Shown: positions 33,317-42,962 of the stretch, piece after piece | Position numbering within the stretch: the stretch's first letter is position 1 | How the letters are laid out: each line of letters starts with the position of its first letter | Assembly (NCBI RefSeq): GCF_032121415.1 | Contig: NZ_CP135079.1 | Coordinates: forward strand, 4,836,001-4,900,000 | Source: Streptomyces parvus | GTDB taxonomy: Bacteria > Actinomycetota > Actinomycetes > Streptomycetales > Streptomycetaceae | DNA length: 64,000 bases | Direction: 5' to 3' | The notes under the pieces: model-generated | Told to the model about the DNA's origin: nothing | Seen by the model: only the letters and a program-made list of their open reading frames with translations | Databases searched by the model: none | Translations under genes and position numbers: made by a program

Positions 33317-34387
33317 ATGACCAGCAAGGGCACCCACCAGTGGCGCGGCATCATCGAGGAGTACCGGGACCGGCTTCCGGTCACGGCGACGACGCCGGTC
33401 GTCACGCTTCGTGAGGGCGGCACGCCGCTTGTACCGGCGCAGGTCCTCTCCGAGCGCACGGGCTGCGAGGTGCACCTCAAGGTCGAGGGCGCCAACCCCA
33501 CCGGATCCTTCAAGGACCGCGGCATGACCATGGCCATCACCCGGGCCAAGGAGGAGGGGGCGAAGGCCGTCATCTGCGCCTCCACCGGCAACACCTCCGC
33601 CTCCGCCGCGGCGTACGCGGTGCGCGCGGGGATGGTCTGCGCCGTCCTCGTACCGCAGGGCAAGATCGCGCTCGGCAAGATGGGCCAGGCCCTCGTGCAC
33701 GGCGCCAAGATCCTCCAGGTCGACGGAAACTTCGACGACTGCCTGACCCTGGCCCGCGCGCTCTCGGACAACTACCCGGTGGCGCTGGTCAATTCGGTCA
33801 ACCCGGTCCGTATCGAGGGCCAGAAGACCGCCGCGTTCGAGATCGTCGACGCGCTCGGCGACGCCCCCGACATCCACGTCCTGCCGGTCGGCAACGCGGG
33901 CAACATCACCGCGTACTGGAAGGGGTACACCGAGTACGCCGGTGACGGCGTCTCCAGCCGGTCCCCGCGCATGTGGGGCTTCCAGGCCTCCGGTTCCGCG
34001 CCCATCGTGCGCGGCGAGGTCGTCAAGGACCCGTCCACCATCGCCACCGCGATCCGCATCGGGAACCCGGCCTCCTGGAACTACGCGCTCGCCGCGCGGG
34101 ACGAGTCGGGCGGCTTCATCGACGAGGTGACGGACCGGCAGATCCTGTCCGCGTACCGGCTGTTGGCCTCCCAGGAGGGCGTCTTCGTGGAGCCCGCGTC
34201 GGCCGCGTCCGTCGCGGGTCTGCTCAAGGCCGCCGAGGAGGGCAGGGTCGACCCCGGGCAGAGGATCGTCTGCACGGTCACCGGCAACGGCCTCAAGGAC
34301 CCGGACTGGGCCGTCGCGGGCGCCCCGCAGCCGGTCACGGTCCCGGTCGACGCGGCCACCGCCGCCGAGAGGCTCGGCCTCGTCTGA
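33317..34387 (+). CDS. thrC: Threonine synthase
   Basis: A 356-residue fold-type II PLP enzyme making threonine from phosphohomoserine. PLP Lys66 sits in N-P-T-G-S-F-K-D-R, and the phosphate-binding loop is G-N-A-G-N at about 195-199. The short length matches the actinobacterial/archaeal class. AAGGA lies before the ATG at 33317. It is in an operon with hom. Confidence 0.95.
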   Translation: MTSKGTHQWRGIIEEYRDRLPVTATTPVVTLREGGTPLVPAQVLSERTGCEVHLKVEGANPTGSFKDRGMTMAITRAKEEGAKAVICASTGNTSASAAAYAVRAGMVCAVLVPQGKIALGKMGQALVHGAKILQVDGNFDDCLTLARALSDNYPVALVNSVNPVRIEGQKTAAFEIVDALGDAPDIHVLPVGNAGNITAYWKGYTEYAGDGVSSRSPRMWGFQASGSAPIVRGEVVKDPSTIATAIRIGNPASWNYALAARDESGGFIDEVTDRQILSAYRLLASQEGVFVEPASAASVAGLLKAAEEGRVDPGQRIVCTVTGNGLKDPDWAVAGAPQPVTVPVDAATAAERLGLV

Positions 34388-34792
34388 GCCGGCGCCGGAC
34401 GGGCCGCTGCAGCCGCCGCGGCCCAGGGTCCGCCGGCCCCGGCGGCGCCACCCCGCCGCCCGTGGCGATGCCATCCGGCCAACCGTGACAACCCAGCTCA
34501 ACCGCCCTCTTTCCGGGGCGGAGAGCGCATAGGAGGTGGGCGACACGCATCGTGCGCCTCCTGTGCGCCCTATGTCGCGACAGAACCTTCCTTCGATAAG
34601 CTGTACCCCATCCGCCCGACACCCGCCCGACGGTCCGCTGCGGTACGGCAGCCGTCGTGGGCGAACGCGAGGCGGGCCACCGGATCCCCTGTACACCCCG
34701 GTGCGCACTGTGTCCCGCCCCCGTCCCCCGCAGACCCCGCCGCAGATCCACCGCACTGCATCCCCGCCGCCTTACAAGGAGTGGTCCGACCG
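34388..34792. other. Spacer between thrC and thrB
   Basis: 405 bp without a gene. A short GC hairpin (CCGCC-GGCCCC-GGCGG near 34428-34443) could end the hom-thrC transcript. A TAAGCT hexamer near 34598 is a possible -10 for thrB. Nothing else recognised. Confidence 0.4.
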
Positions 34793-35710
34793 ATGGCCGG
34801 TCCCGCGTTCCGAGCCGCCGCCGTCCGGGTGCGCGTCCCCGCCACCAGCGCCAACCTGGGGCCGGGGTTCGACGCCCTCGGTCTCTCGCTGGGGCTGTAC
34901 GACGACGTCGTCGTCCGGGTCGCCGACTCCGGACTGCACATCGACATCGCAGGTGAGGGCAGCGAGAGCCTGCCCCGCGACGAGAGCCACCTGCTCGTGC
35001 GCTCCCTGCGCACCGCGTTCGACCTGCTCGGCGGCCAGCCCCGCGGGCTGGAGATCGTCTGTGCCAACCGCATCCCGCACGGCCGCGGCCTCGGCTCCTC
35101 CTCCGCCGCCATCTGCGCCGGAATCGTCGCCGCCCGCGCCGTGACGTCCGGCGGCGACGCACGCCTCGACGACGCGGCCCTGCTGGAGCTGGCGACCGAG
35201 ATCGAGGGGCACCCCGACAACGTCGCGGCCTGCCTGCTCGGCGGATTCACCCTCGCCTGGATGGACGGCGGCTCGGCCCGGGCGATCCGGATGGACCCCG
35301 CCGACTCCGTGGTGCCCGTCGTCTTCGTGCCCGGACGCCCGGTGCTCACCGAGACGGCGCGCGGTCTGCTCCCGCGCACCGTCCCGCACGTCGACGCGGC
35401 CCTCAACGCCGGCCGGGCGGCGCTGCTCGTCGAAGCCCTGACCCGCCGCCCCGAGCTGCTGCTCGCCGCCACCGAGGACCGGATCCACCAGGAATACCGG
35501 GGCCCGGCCATGCCGGAGAGCGTGGAGCTGGTGCACCGCCTGCGCGCCGACGGCGTGCCCGCGGTCATCTCCGGCGCCGGACCCACGGTCCTCGCGCTGA
35601 CGGAGGAGGGTTCGGCCGACAAGGTCGCCCGACTGGCGGGGGAGGGCTGGGCGGCGAATCGGCTGGCCCTCGACGCGACAGGCGCGAGTGTGCTGCCGCT
35701 GGCCGCATAA
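34793..35710 (+). CDS. thrB: Homoserine kinase
   Basis: A 305-residue GHMP-family kinase phosphorylating homoserine with ATP. The signature P-x-x-x-G-L-G-S-S-S-A-A appears as P-H-G-R-G-L-G-S-S-S-A-A near 86-97. The N-terminal P-A-T-S-A-N-L-G-P-G-F motif (15-25) and the C-terminal I-S-G-A-G-P-T motif are intact. ATG 34793 is preferred to the GTG 12 bp upstream because AAGGAG abuts the GTG but is well spaced from the ATG. Confidence 0.95.
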   Translation: MAGPAFRAAAVRVRVPATSANLGPGFDALGLSLGLYDDVVVRVADSGLHIDIAGEGSESLPRDESHLLVRSLRTAFDLLGGQPRGLEIVCANRIPHGRGLGSSSAAICAGIVAARAVTSGGDARLDDAALLELATEIEGHPDNVAACLLGGFTLAWMDGGSARAIRMDPADSVVPVVFVPGRPVLTETARGLLPRTVPHVDAALNAGRAALLVEALTRRPELLLAATEDRIHQEYRGPAMPESVELVHRLRADGVPAVISGAGPTVLALTEEGSADKVARLAGEGWAANRLALDATGASVLPLAA

Positions 35711-36099
35711 CCGCATGTGATTACCGGTGAGCGAGAGGGGGAATGTTTGTTGGAGCCGGTAGTGTTAACCTCAAGTCTGCAACCGACGTCTTTGAGGCGC
35801 GTTGCTTCGTGTCCCCCTCCGGGACCACCATTCTTCCGGGAGCCTCCCCAACTGCCTGAGCAGCCTGCCTGAGCAGTTTCGAGCACGCTCCGGAACCGGC
35901 ACGACACCCCTCGCTCGTCCAGGAGTGGGCCGAGCAGGGGGATCTCGCGCCGGACCCCGCACGTTCATCTCTCCGCCGTACCCGGCGGACCACCGCCCCG
36001 GCAAGGTCCGCGATCCAGCAAGATCAACAGACCGCAGTCGGACAGCACAACCGGTCGCCGAGCCAGAAGGCCGACGTCCGCTCCAGGGAAGGACCCTTC
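35711..36099 (+). promoter_or_regulatory. Long leader region before rho
   Basis: 389 bp with no ORF of note. It is the likely site of the rho promoter and of the autogenous control by Rho-dependent termination known from other bacteria. An AT-richer block (TGTTTGTTGGAGCC...GTGTTAACC, 35744-35770) is the best promoter candidate, but hexamer spacing is poor. CCTGAGCAG occurs twice (35858-35880). Confidence 0.35.
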
Positions 36100-38136
36100 G
36101 TGAGCGACACCACCGATCTGATGGGCGTGACTGCCGACAAGAACGTCGACAGCGCCGCGCCCGCCGAAGGTGCTGCCACTGGCACCACCGCACGGCGCCG
36201 CCGCTCCGGCACCGGCCTCGAGGGCATGGTCCTGGCCGAGCTGCAGCAGGTCGCGTCCGGCCTCGGCATCAGGGGCACCGCGCGCATGCGCAAGAGCCAG
36301 CTGATCGAGGTCATCAAGGAGGCGCAGGCGGGTGGCGGATCCGCCGCCCCCAAGGCCTCCTCCAAGGCCGCAGAGGCCCCCGCCGAGGCGGAGAGCAAGC
36401 CCAAGCGCCGCGCGACCTCGAAGGCGCGCACCGGGGACGAGGGCGCCGCTGCCGCCGCCGAGAAGAGCACGGCCGCCCAGCAGCAGATCGACATCCCCGG
36501 CCAGCCGGCCAGCGACGACCAGCCCGCGGGCGAGCGCCGTCGCCGCCGTGCCACCGCGCAGGCGGGCAGCCCTGACACCAAGACCGAGGCGAAGACCGAG
36601 GTCAAGGCCAAGGCGGAGCCCCAGGCCGAGCAGAAGACCGAGGAGCGGGCCGAGCCCAAGGGCGACGCCCGGGCCGAGAACGCCACCGACACGGCCGAGG
36701 GCCGTCGTGGTGACCGCCAGGGCCGTGACCGCGGTGACCGCGAGGGCCGCCGTGAGCGTCAGCGCGACCGCCGCGGCAAGGGCGACGACCAGGGCCAGCA
36801 GGGCGGCGGCGGGCAGCGCCCGCAGCGCCAGGGCCAGGGCCAGGGGCAGGGTCAGCAGAACCGTGACAACGGTCCGCAGGACGACTTCGACGACGAGGCG
36901 GGCGGCCGGCGCGGCCGTCGTGGCCGCTACCGCGACCGCCGCGGCCGCCGTGGGCGCGACGACTTCGCCGGCGACGTGCAGGTGGCCGAGGACGACGTCC
37001 TGATCCCCGTCGCGGGCATCCTGGACATCCTCGACAACTACGCGTTCATCCGGACCTCCGGCTACCTGCCGGGCCCGAACGACGTGTACGTCTCGCTCGC
37101 CCAGGTCCGCAAGAACGGCCTGCGCAAGGGCGACCACGTCACCGGCGCGGTGCGCCAGCCCAAGGACGGCGAGCGGCGCGAGAAGTTCAACGCGCTGGTC
37201 CGCCTCGACTCGGTCAACGGCATGGCGCCGGAGTCCGGCCGGGGCCGCCCCGAGTTCCAGAAGCTGACCCCGCTCTACCCGCAGGACCGGCTCCGTCTGG
37301 AGACCGACTCCAACATCCTGACGACGCGGATCATCGACCTGGTGGCCCCGATCGGCAAGGGCCAGCGCGGGCTCATCGTCGCCCCGCCGAAGACCGGCAA
37401 GACGATGATCCTCCAGGCCATCGCCAACGCGATCACGGTCAACAGCCCCGAGTGCCACCTGATGGTCGTCCTGGTCGACGAGCGTCCGGAAGAGGTCACC
37501 GACATGCAGCGGTCGGTGAAGGGCGAGGTCATCTCCTCGACCTTCGACCGTCCCGCCGAGGACCACACCACCGTCGCCGAGCTGGCCATCGAGCGCGCCA
37601 AGCGTCTCGTCGAGCTGGGTCACGACGTGGTCGTCCTGCTGGACTCGATCACCCGCCTGGGCCGCGCGTACAACCTCGCGGCGCCGGCCTCCGGCCGCAT
37701 CCTCTCCGGTGGTGTCGACTCGACCGCGCTGTACCCCCCGAAGCGTTTCTTCGGCGCCGCGCGCAACATCGAGGACGGCGGCTCGCTGACCATCCTGGCC
37801 ACCGCGCTCGTCGAGACCGGCTCGCGCATGGACGAGGTGATCTTCGAGGAGTTCAAGGGCACCGGCAACATGGAGCTCAAGCTCGACCGGAAGCTCTCGG
37901 ACAAGCGCATCTTCCCGGCGGTGGACGTCGACGCGTCCTCCACCCGTAAGGAGGAGATCCTGCTCGGCACCGACGAGCTGGCGGTCGTCTGGAAGCTGCG
38001 CCGGGTGCTGCACGCGCTCGACCAGCAGCAGGCGATCGAGCTCCTCCTGGACCGGATGAAGAAGACCCAGTCCAACGCGGAGTTCCTGCTCCAGATCCAG
38101 AAGACGACGCCCGGCAGCGGAAACGGCAACGACTGA
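36100..38136 (+). CDS. rho: Transcription termination factor Rho (actinobacterial long form)
   Basis: A 678-residue hexameric RNA helicase. A Rho-N SAP-like domain (about 38-75) is followed by a long disordered insertion (about 80-290) rich in Ala/Glu/Lys then Arg/Gly/Asp/Gln repeats, characteristic of high-GC Gram-positives and adding RNA affinity. The cold-shock RNA-binding domain is at about 300-370 (G-I-L-D-I-L-D-N-Y-A-F). The Walker A is A-P-P-K-T-G-K-T-M near 428-436, with R-P-E-E-V-T-D and the Q-loop region intact. GTG at 36100 with GGAAGGA upstream. It is followed by a strong terminator. Confidence 0.97.
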   Translation: MSDTTDLMGVTADKNVDSAAPAEGAATGTTARRRRSGTGLEGMVLAELQQVASGLGIRGTARMRKSQLIEVIKEAQAGGGSAAPKASSKAAEAPAEAESKPKRRATSKARTGDEGAAAAAEKSTAAQQQIDIPGQPASDDQPAGERRRRRATAQAGSPDTKTEAKTEVKAKAEPQAEQKTEERAEPKGDARAENATDTAEGRRGDRQGRDRGDREGRRERQRDRRGKGDDQGQQGGGGQRPQRQGQGQGQGQQNRDNGPQDDFDDEAGGRRGRRGRYRDRRGRRGRDDFAGDVQVAEDDVLIPVAGILDILDNYAFIRTSGYLPGPNDVYVSLAQVRKNGLRKGDHVTGAVRQPKDGERREKFNALVRLDSVNGMAPESGRGRPEFQKLTPLYPQDRLRLETDSNILTTRIIDLVAPIGKGQRGLIVAPPKTGKTMILQAIANAITVNSPECHLMVVLVDERPEEVTDMQRSVKGEVISSTFDRPAEDHTTVAELAIERAKRLVELGHDVVVLLDSITRLGRAYNLAAPASGRILSGGVDSTALYPPKRFFGAARNIEDGGSLTILATALVETGSRMDEVIFEEFKGTGNMELKLDRKLSDKRIFPAVDVDASSTRKEEILLGTDELAVVWKLRRVLHALDQQQAIELLLDRMKKTQSNAEFLLQIQKTTPGSGNGND

Positions 38137-38170
38137 CGCAGCCCTCGGCGGTTTTCCCAACCGCCCCTTG

Positions 38171-38204
38171 AATCCGCCCCGTTACTTCGGTGACGGGGCG
38201 GATT
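38171..38204 (+). terminator. rho terminator
   Basis: 15-bp stem (AATCCGCCCCGTTAC / GTGACGGGGCGGATT, one G-U pair) closed by a TTCG tetraloop, 34 bp after the rho stop and followed by a short T-rich stretch. Confidence 0.9.
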
Positions 38205-38287
38205 TCTGCATGTAATATCAATTCGCCGTCACTCTCCCCCCACTTACGGCACCTCCACTTGATGCCCCTGGATAACGGGAGACTTGC

Positions 38288-40009
38288 GTGCGCATATCGC
38301 GCCATGCCGGATCAGTACGAATCATCGGCCGCCTGGCGGCCGTCGGTGCCGCGACGTTGGCACTGCTGGGCGGCGGCCTGACCGTCGGGGCCCAGGCCGC
38401 GGAGAACGGTGAACGCTTCCTGCCGCCGAAGGGCGTCGAGGTGGTGAGCCCGCAGAAGCTCTCGCCGAAGATCATCGGCGGCAGCAACACCGCCTTCAAG
38501 GACGCGCCTTGGATGGTGCAGCTGCTTTTCGAGTACGACAACGACGGGCTGTTCTACTTCACCTGCGGTGGCACTCTCGTCGCCCCCAACAAGGTGATGA
38601 CGGCCGCCCACTGCGTCACCGACGAGAATGGCAACGCCCTCGATATGGTCAACCGGGGCATGGTGCTCGCGGGAACGGCCAAACTGGCGGGCGGAGCCAC
38701 GGACGAAGGGACCGCTGTAGGCATATCCCGCTCCTATTTCGCGGGTTCGTACAACGCGGCCGAGATCGACAACGACATCGCGCTCCTGACGCTCTCCAAG
38801 CCCTTGAACTACACCCCGGCGCAGCCCGCTTCGTACGGCGACACCGCCCGGTACGTCGCGGGGACGAAGGCCACCACCTACGGCTGGGGCATGACCGGAT
38901 CGGACTGGGACTTCTCGCCCCTGTCGGACACCCTGCTGCGGCTGGAGCAGCCGCTGCGCTCGGACGCCGAGTGCTCCGAGAACCTCGACGGCGCCATCGG
39001 CGTCCCGGGCGCCTACAAGGCCGGCCACATGATCTGCGCGGGCATCGGCGGCACCGGCAACGACTCCACCGGGAAGGCCACCTGCCCCGGTGACTCCGGC
39101 GGCCCGATGTTCGTCTCCGGACGCATCATCGGCATCACCTCCTGGGGCCCCGCCAACAGCGTCGAGGCGTGCAACCTGAGCGGCACGTACGACGCGTACA
39201 CGAAGGTGTCGACCTACTACCGGTCGATCCAGCCCCGTATCGACGACACCAGCTTCAGCGGTGACCACCGGGCCGACGTGTTCGCCCGTTCCACCGGCTC
39301 CACCGCGTACACCTTCCCCTCCTCCGGTGAGAAGCTCGCGGCGCGCAAGGTGCTCGCCGGGTCCTACAGCGCGTACAACCTGTTCATCCAGACGGACCTC
39401 GACCGGGACGGCTACCAGGACCTGATCGCCCGGCAGGCCTCGACCGGGGACGTCTACTGGCTGCACCGCTCGGCGAGCAGCTCGACCTATGCCAAGACGA
39501 AGATCTTCAGCAACTGGAAGACGGTCCGGGCGATCGTCGCCCCGGGCGATGTGAACAACGACGGCAAGGGCGACATCCTGGCCGTCACGTCCACGGGCGA
39601 CCTCATGACGTACCCGAGCTACGGCAACGGCAAGTTCAACACGCCGGTGAAGTCGGCGACCGGCTACCAGGCCTACAACCAGGTGCGCGGACACGGCGAC
39701 CTCACCTATGACGGCAAGAACGACCTGCTGGTCCGCCGCGGCGGGACGAACGACCTCTACCTGGTCAAGGGCACCGGCAAGTCCACGGCCCCCTTCGAGG
39801 AACCGGTCAAGGTCCGCAGCAACTGGTCGACGTACAACCTCCTGATCACGCCGGGCGATGTGAACGGCGACGCCAAGTCCGACCTCGTGGCCCGCTCCAC
39901 CGCCGGCGACCTGTACCTCCTCAAGGGCACCGGTAAGGCCGACTCGGAGATCTTCGCCACACAGATCAAGCTCGGCAGCGGCTGGAACAGCTACTACACC
40001 GTCGGCTGA
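38288..40009 (+). CDS. Secreted trypsin-like serine protease with VCBS/FG-GAP repeats
   Basis: A 573-residue exoprotease. It has a signal peptide (cleavage after A-Q-A near residue 37), a short propeptide and an activation site S-P-K/I-I-G-G. The S1 domain (about 60-315) has triad His108 (T-A-A-H-C), Asp163 (N-D-I-A-L-L) and Ser270 (G-D-S-G-G-P). A C-terminal region of repeats (about 320-573) has D-x-N-x-D-G-x-x-D calcium motifs (D-L-D-R-D-G-Y-Q-D, D-V-N-N-D-G-K-G-D, D-V-N-G-D-A-K-S-D), probably a propeller for substrate or wall binding. GTG 38288 has GGGAG upstream. A strong terminator follows. Confidence 0.93.
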   Translation: MRISRHAGSVRIIGRLAAVGAATLALLGGGLTVGAQAAENGERFLPPKGVEVVSPQKLSPKIIGGSNTAFKDAPWMVQLLFEYDNDGLFYFTCGGTLVAPNKVMTAAHCVTDENGNALDMVNRGMVLAGTAKLAGGATDEGTAVGISRSYFAGSYNAAEIDNDIALLTLSKPLNYTPAQPASYGDTARYVAGTKATTYGWGMTGSDWDFSPLSDTLLRLEQPLRSDAECSENLDGAIGVPGAYKAGHMICAGIGGTGNDSTGKATCPGDSGGPMFVSGRIIGITSWGPANSVEACNLSGTYDAYTKVSTYYRSIQPRIDDTSFSGDHRADVFARSTGSTAYTFPSSGEKLAARKVLAGSYSAYNLFIQTDLDRDGYQDLIARQASTGDVYWLHRSASSSTYAKTKIFSNWKTVRAIVAPGDVNNDGKGDILAVTSTGDLMTYPSYGNGKFNTPVKSATGYQAYNQVRGHGDLTYDGKNDLLVRRGGTNDLYLVKGTGKSTAPFEEPVKVRSNWSTYNLLITPGDVNGDAKSDLVARSTAGDLYLLKGTGKADSEIFATQIKLGSGWNSYYTVG

Positions 40010-40052
40010 ACCCCCAGGTGAACGCCGCCTCACGGCTCGTACGCCCATGAGA

Positions 40053-40086
40053 CCCGTGGCCCCCGTCCTCCGACGGGGGCCACGGG
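40053..40086 (+). terminator. Terminator of the protease gene
   Basis: Perfect 15-bp inverted repeat CCCGTGGCCCCCGTC / GACGGGGGCCACGGG with loop CTCC, 43 bp after the stop. Confidence 0.88.
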
Positions 40087-40195
40087 CACGTATGCAACCC
40101 TTCTTGGTGCTTCGGCCGTCCTCAAGGACAGCCGACCGCGCGTGGAACACCACGGCAGGGGGCAGACGGGCAAACAGGAGTGACGAGGGAGACGC

Positions 40196-41299
40196 GTGAG
40201 CGAGCAGAGCAGGGGCACGGGCCGCATACGCGGCACCGGCAGCCGACGGAGGAAGCCGAGCCGCCGGCACCGTGCCAAGGTCGTCGCGGCCTGGACGGTG
40301 GCAGGGGTCGTGGTCGTCGGCGGGGCGGGTGTCGGCTACGCGTACATGGCCCTCGACGGCAACCTCTCCAGCATCGACATCGACGCCAAGCTGGGCACCG
40401 ACCGCCCCGACGACGTGGACGACGGCTCGCAGGACATCCTGGTGCTGGGCTCCGACTCGCGCTCCGGCGACAACGGCAAGTACGGCCAGGACGAGGGCGC
40501 GGCCCGCTCGGACACGGCGATGGTCGTCCACGTCGACAAGGGCCACAAGTCAGCGAGCGTCGTCTCGATACCGCGCGACACCCTGATCGAGCGCCCCGCC
40601 TGCGAGAGCGACACCACCGGCGACCGGGTCCCCGCCGAGCACCGGGCGATGTTCAACACCGCCTACGAGGTCGGCGGGCCCGCCTGCGCGGTCAAGACCG
40701 TCGAGTCGATGTCCGGCATCCGCATGGACCACTACCTGGAAGTCGACTTCACCGGCTTCAAGAAGCTCATCGACGAGCTCGGCGGCGTCGAGATCACCAC
40801 GAAGACCGCGATCGACGACCCCAAGAGCCACCTCGACCTGGAGCCCGGCACCCACACCCTGAACGGCGAGGAGTCCCTCGGGCTCGTCCGTACCCGCAAG
40901 AGCGTCGGCGACGGCAGCGACCTGGGACGCATCCAGCTCCAGCAGGCGTTCATCAAGGCGCTCATGGAGCAGACGAAGAGCGTCGGGGTGTTCTCCAGCC
41001 CCAAGAAGCTCTACGGTCTCGCGGACGCCGCCACCAAGGCCGTCACCACCGACTCCGGACTCGGCTCCGTCAAGAAGCTCACCGGATTCGCGGGCGGCCT
41101 CAAGGGGCTCGGCGCCGACAACGTCCACATGGTGACCCTGCCCGTGGAGTACGACCCCGCCGACCCGAACCGCGTCCTGCCGCAGGAGAAGGCCGGCCGG
41201 CAGGTCTGGGCCGCGCTCCGGAACGACCGGCCGATCCCCGCCTCCGCCACCGAGAAGTCGGCCGGCGACAAGGGCGAGGCCGCGAAGGTCGTCGAGTAG
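40196..41299 (+). CDS. LytR-CpsA-Psr (LCP) family wall-polymer ligase
   Basis: A 367-residue membrane-anchored enzyme that attaches polyprenyl-linked glycopolymers to peptidoglycan. It has a basic N-terminus, one helix (about 30-52), then the LCP domain with L-G-S-D-S-R, the conserved R-S-D-T-A-M, S-I-P-R-D-T and V-R-T-R-K-S motifs that bind the lipid pyrophosphate. It could use the undecaprenyl-linked product of the WecA/TagO-type enzyme encoded at 46.7 kb. GTG 40196 has GGGAG upstream. Confidence 0.93.
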   Translation: MSEQSRGTGRIRGTGSRRRKPSRRHRAKVVAAWTVAGVVVVGGAGVGYAYMALDGNLSSIDIDAKLGTDRPDDVDDGSQDILVLGSDSRSGDNGKYGQDEGAARSDTAMVVHVDKGHKSASVVSIPRDTLIERPACESDTTGDRVPAEHRAMFNTAYEVGGPACAVKTVESMSGIRMDHYLEVDFTGFKKLIDELGGVEITTKTAIDDPKSHLDLEPGTHTLNGEESLGLVRTRKSVGDGSDLGRIQLQQAFIKALMEQTKSVGVFSSPKKLYGLADAATKAVTTDSGLGSVKKLTGFAGGLKGLGADNVHMVTLPVEYDPADPNRVLPQEKAGRQVWAALRNDRPIPASATEKSAGDKGEAAKVVE

Positions 41300-41464
41300 T
41301 CCACCGGTCACCCCCGGTGCCCGGCCGGGGGCCGGGAATACCAGCGCTCCGCCCCCGGTTTTGGGAGATACGGCCGGTCCTGGCAGACTGGTACGTCGGC
41401 CCCGGTTCACGGCCCCGCAAATCCGCGCGGACGACCCGGCGCCCTCCCGAAACTAGGAGACACC

Positions 41465-41689
41465 TTGAAGCGCGACATCCACCCCGAGTACGTCGAGACG
41501 CAGGTCAGCTGCACCTGCGGTGCGTCGTTCACCACCCGGAGCACCATCGACAACGGCACCATCCGTGCCGACGTCTGCTCCGAGTGCCACCCGTTCTACA
41601 CGGGCAAGCAGAAGATCCTCGACACCGGCGGCCGTGTGGCCCGCTTCGAGGCCCGCTTCGGCAAGGCTGCCGGCTCCGCCAGCAAGTAG
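41465..41689 (+). CDS. rpmE: Ribosomal protein L31, zinc-binding form
   Basis: 74-residue large-subunit protein. The four zinc ligands C16, C18, C38 and C41 are present, so this is the C+ form, normally the zinc-replete version in streptomycetes. TTG start at 41465 with AGGAGA upstream. A classical terminator with a T-tract follows. Confidence 0.96.
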   Translation: MKRDIHPEYVETQVSCTCGASFTTRSTIDNGTIRADVCSECHPFYTGKQKILDTGGRVARFEARFGKAAGSASK

Positions 41690-41699
41690 CGAGCCACTG

Positions 41700-41749
41700 C
41701 GCCGGTTCCTGGCGCCCTCTTCCCGGGGGCGTCGGAACCGGCGTTTTTT
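41700..41749 (+). terminator. rpmE intrinsic terminator
   Basis: 10-bp stem CGCCGGTTCC / GGAACCGGCG followed directly by six T (41744-41749), with an inner GGCGCCC/GGGCGT stem. A true U-tract terminator is uncommon in this genome. Confidence 0.9.
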
Positions 41750-41845
41750 CCGGTCGGGTGTCCGGGGGAGACCTGCCGGACGCCCCACCGGGCAGTCACG
41801 CCCTCCAGCAGGCCCGCAGATTTCAGACCCACCAGGAGCCCCCGC

Positions 41846-42922
41846 ATGTTCGAGGCGGTCGAGGAACTGATCGGCGAACACGCCGATCTCGAGAAGAAGC
41901 TCGCCGACCCGTCGGTCCACACCGACCAGGCCAACGCGCGCAAGCTGAACAAGCGCTACGCGGAGCTGACCCCGATCGTCTCCACGTACCGGACGTGGAA
42001 GCAGACCGGCGACGACATCGGGACCGCCCGCGAGTTCGCCGCGGACGACCCCGACTTCGCCGCCGAGGTCAAGGAGCTGGAGAAGCAGCGCGAGGAGATC
42101 ACGGAGAAGCTCCGCCTCCTCCTCGTCCCGCGCGACCCCAGCGACGACAAGGACGTCCTCCTGGAGATCAAGGCGGGCGCCGGCGGTGACGAGTCCGCCC
42201 TGTTCGCCGGCGACCTGCTGCGCATGTACCTGCGCTACGCCGAGCGCGTCGGCTGGAAGACCGAGATCATCGACTCCACCGAGTCCGAACTCGGCGGCTA
42301 CAAGGACGTCCAGGTCGCGGTCAAGACCAAGGGCGGCAACGGCGCCACCGAGCCCGGCCAGGGCGTCTGGGCCCGGATGAAGTACGAGGGCGGCGTGCAC
42401 CGTGTGCAGCGCGTGCCCTCCACCGAGTCCCAGGGCCGCATCCACACCTCAGCCGCGGGCGTGCTCGTCACCCCCGAGGCCGAGGAGGTCGACGTCGAGA
42501 TCCACGCCAACGACCTGCGCATCGACGTCTACCGCTCCTCCGGCCCCGGCGGCCAGTCCGTCAACACGACCGACTCCGCCGTCCGCATCACGCACCTGCC
42601 GACCGGTGTCGTCGCCTCCTGCCAGAACGAGAAGAGCCAGCTCCAGAACAAGGAGCAGGCCATGCGCATCCTGCGGTCCCGGCTGCTCGCCGCAGCCCAG
42701 GAGGCCGCCGAGCAGGAAGCCTCCGACGTCCGCCGCAGCCAGGTCCGTACCGTCGACCGCTCCGAGAAGATCCGGACGTACAACTTCCCGGAAAACCGCA
42801 TCTCGGACCACCGCGTGGGCTTCAAGGCGTACAACTTGGACCAGGTGCTCGACGGCGAGCTCGACGCGGTCATCCAGGCGTGCGTCGACGCCGACTCCGC
42901 CGCCAAGCTCGCCAACGCGTAA
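41846..42922 (+). CDS. prfA: Peptide chain release factor 1
   Basis: 358-residue class I release factor reading UAA and UAG. The G-G-Q motif is 235-237 (S-S-G-P-G-G-Q-S-V-N), whose Gln is methylated by the PrmC encoded next. The codon-recognition loop lies in the V-P-S-T-E-S-Q region. Normal length. ATG at 41846. Confidence 0.97.
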   Translation: MFEAVEELIGEHADLEKKLADPSVHTDQANARKLNKRYAELTPIVSTYRTWKQTGDDIGTAREFAADDPDFAAEVKELEKQREEITEKLRLLLVPRDPSDDKDVLLEIKAGAGGDESALFAGDLLRMYLRYAERVGWKTEIIDSTESELGGYKDVQVAVKTKGGNGATEPGQGVWARMKYEGGVHRVQRVPSTESQGRIHTSAAGVLVTPEAEEVDVEIHANDLRIDVYRSSGPGGQSVNTTDSAVRITHLPTGVVASCQNEKSQLQNKEQAMRILRSRLLAAAQEAAEQEASDVRRSQVRTVDRSEKIRTYNFPENRISDHRVGFKAYNLDQVLDGELDAVIQACVDADSAAKLANA

Positions 42923-42962
42923 GCGACCCGCCCGCCCCGCACACCCCGTACGGAGAACCGCG

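Noticed and set aside
41360..41400. Possible SigR (GGGAAT-N18-GTT) promoter before rpmE at GGGAGAT
   Set aside because: Both the -35 sequence and the spacing (about 21 bp to GTA) are off consensus.
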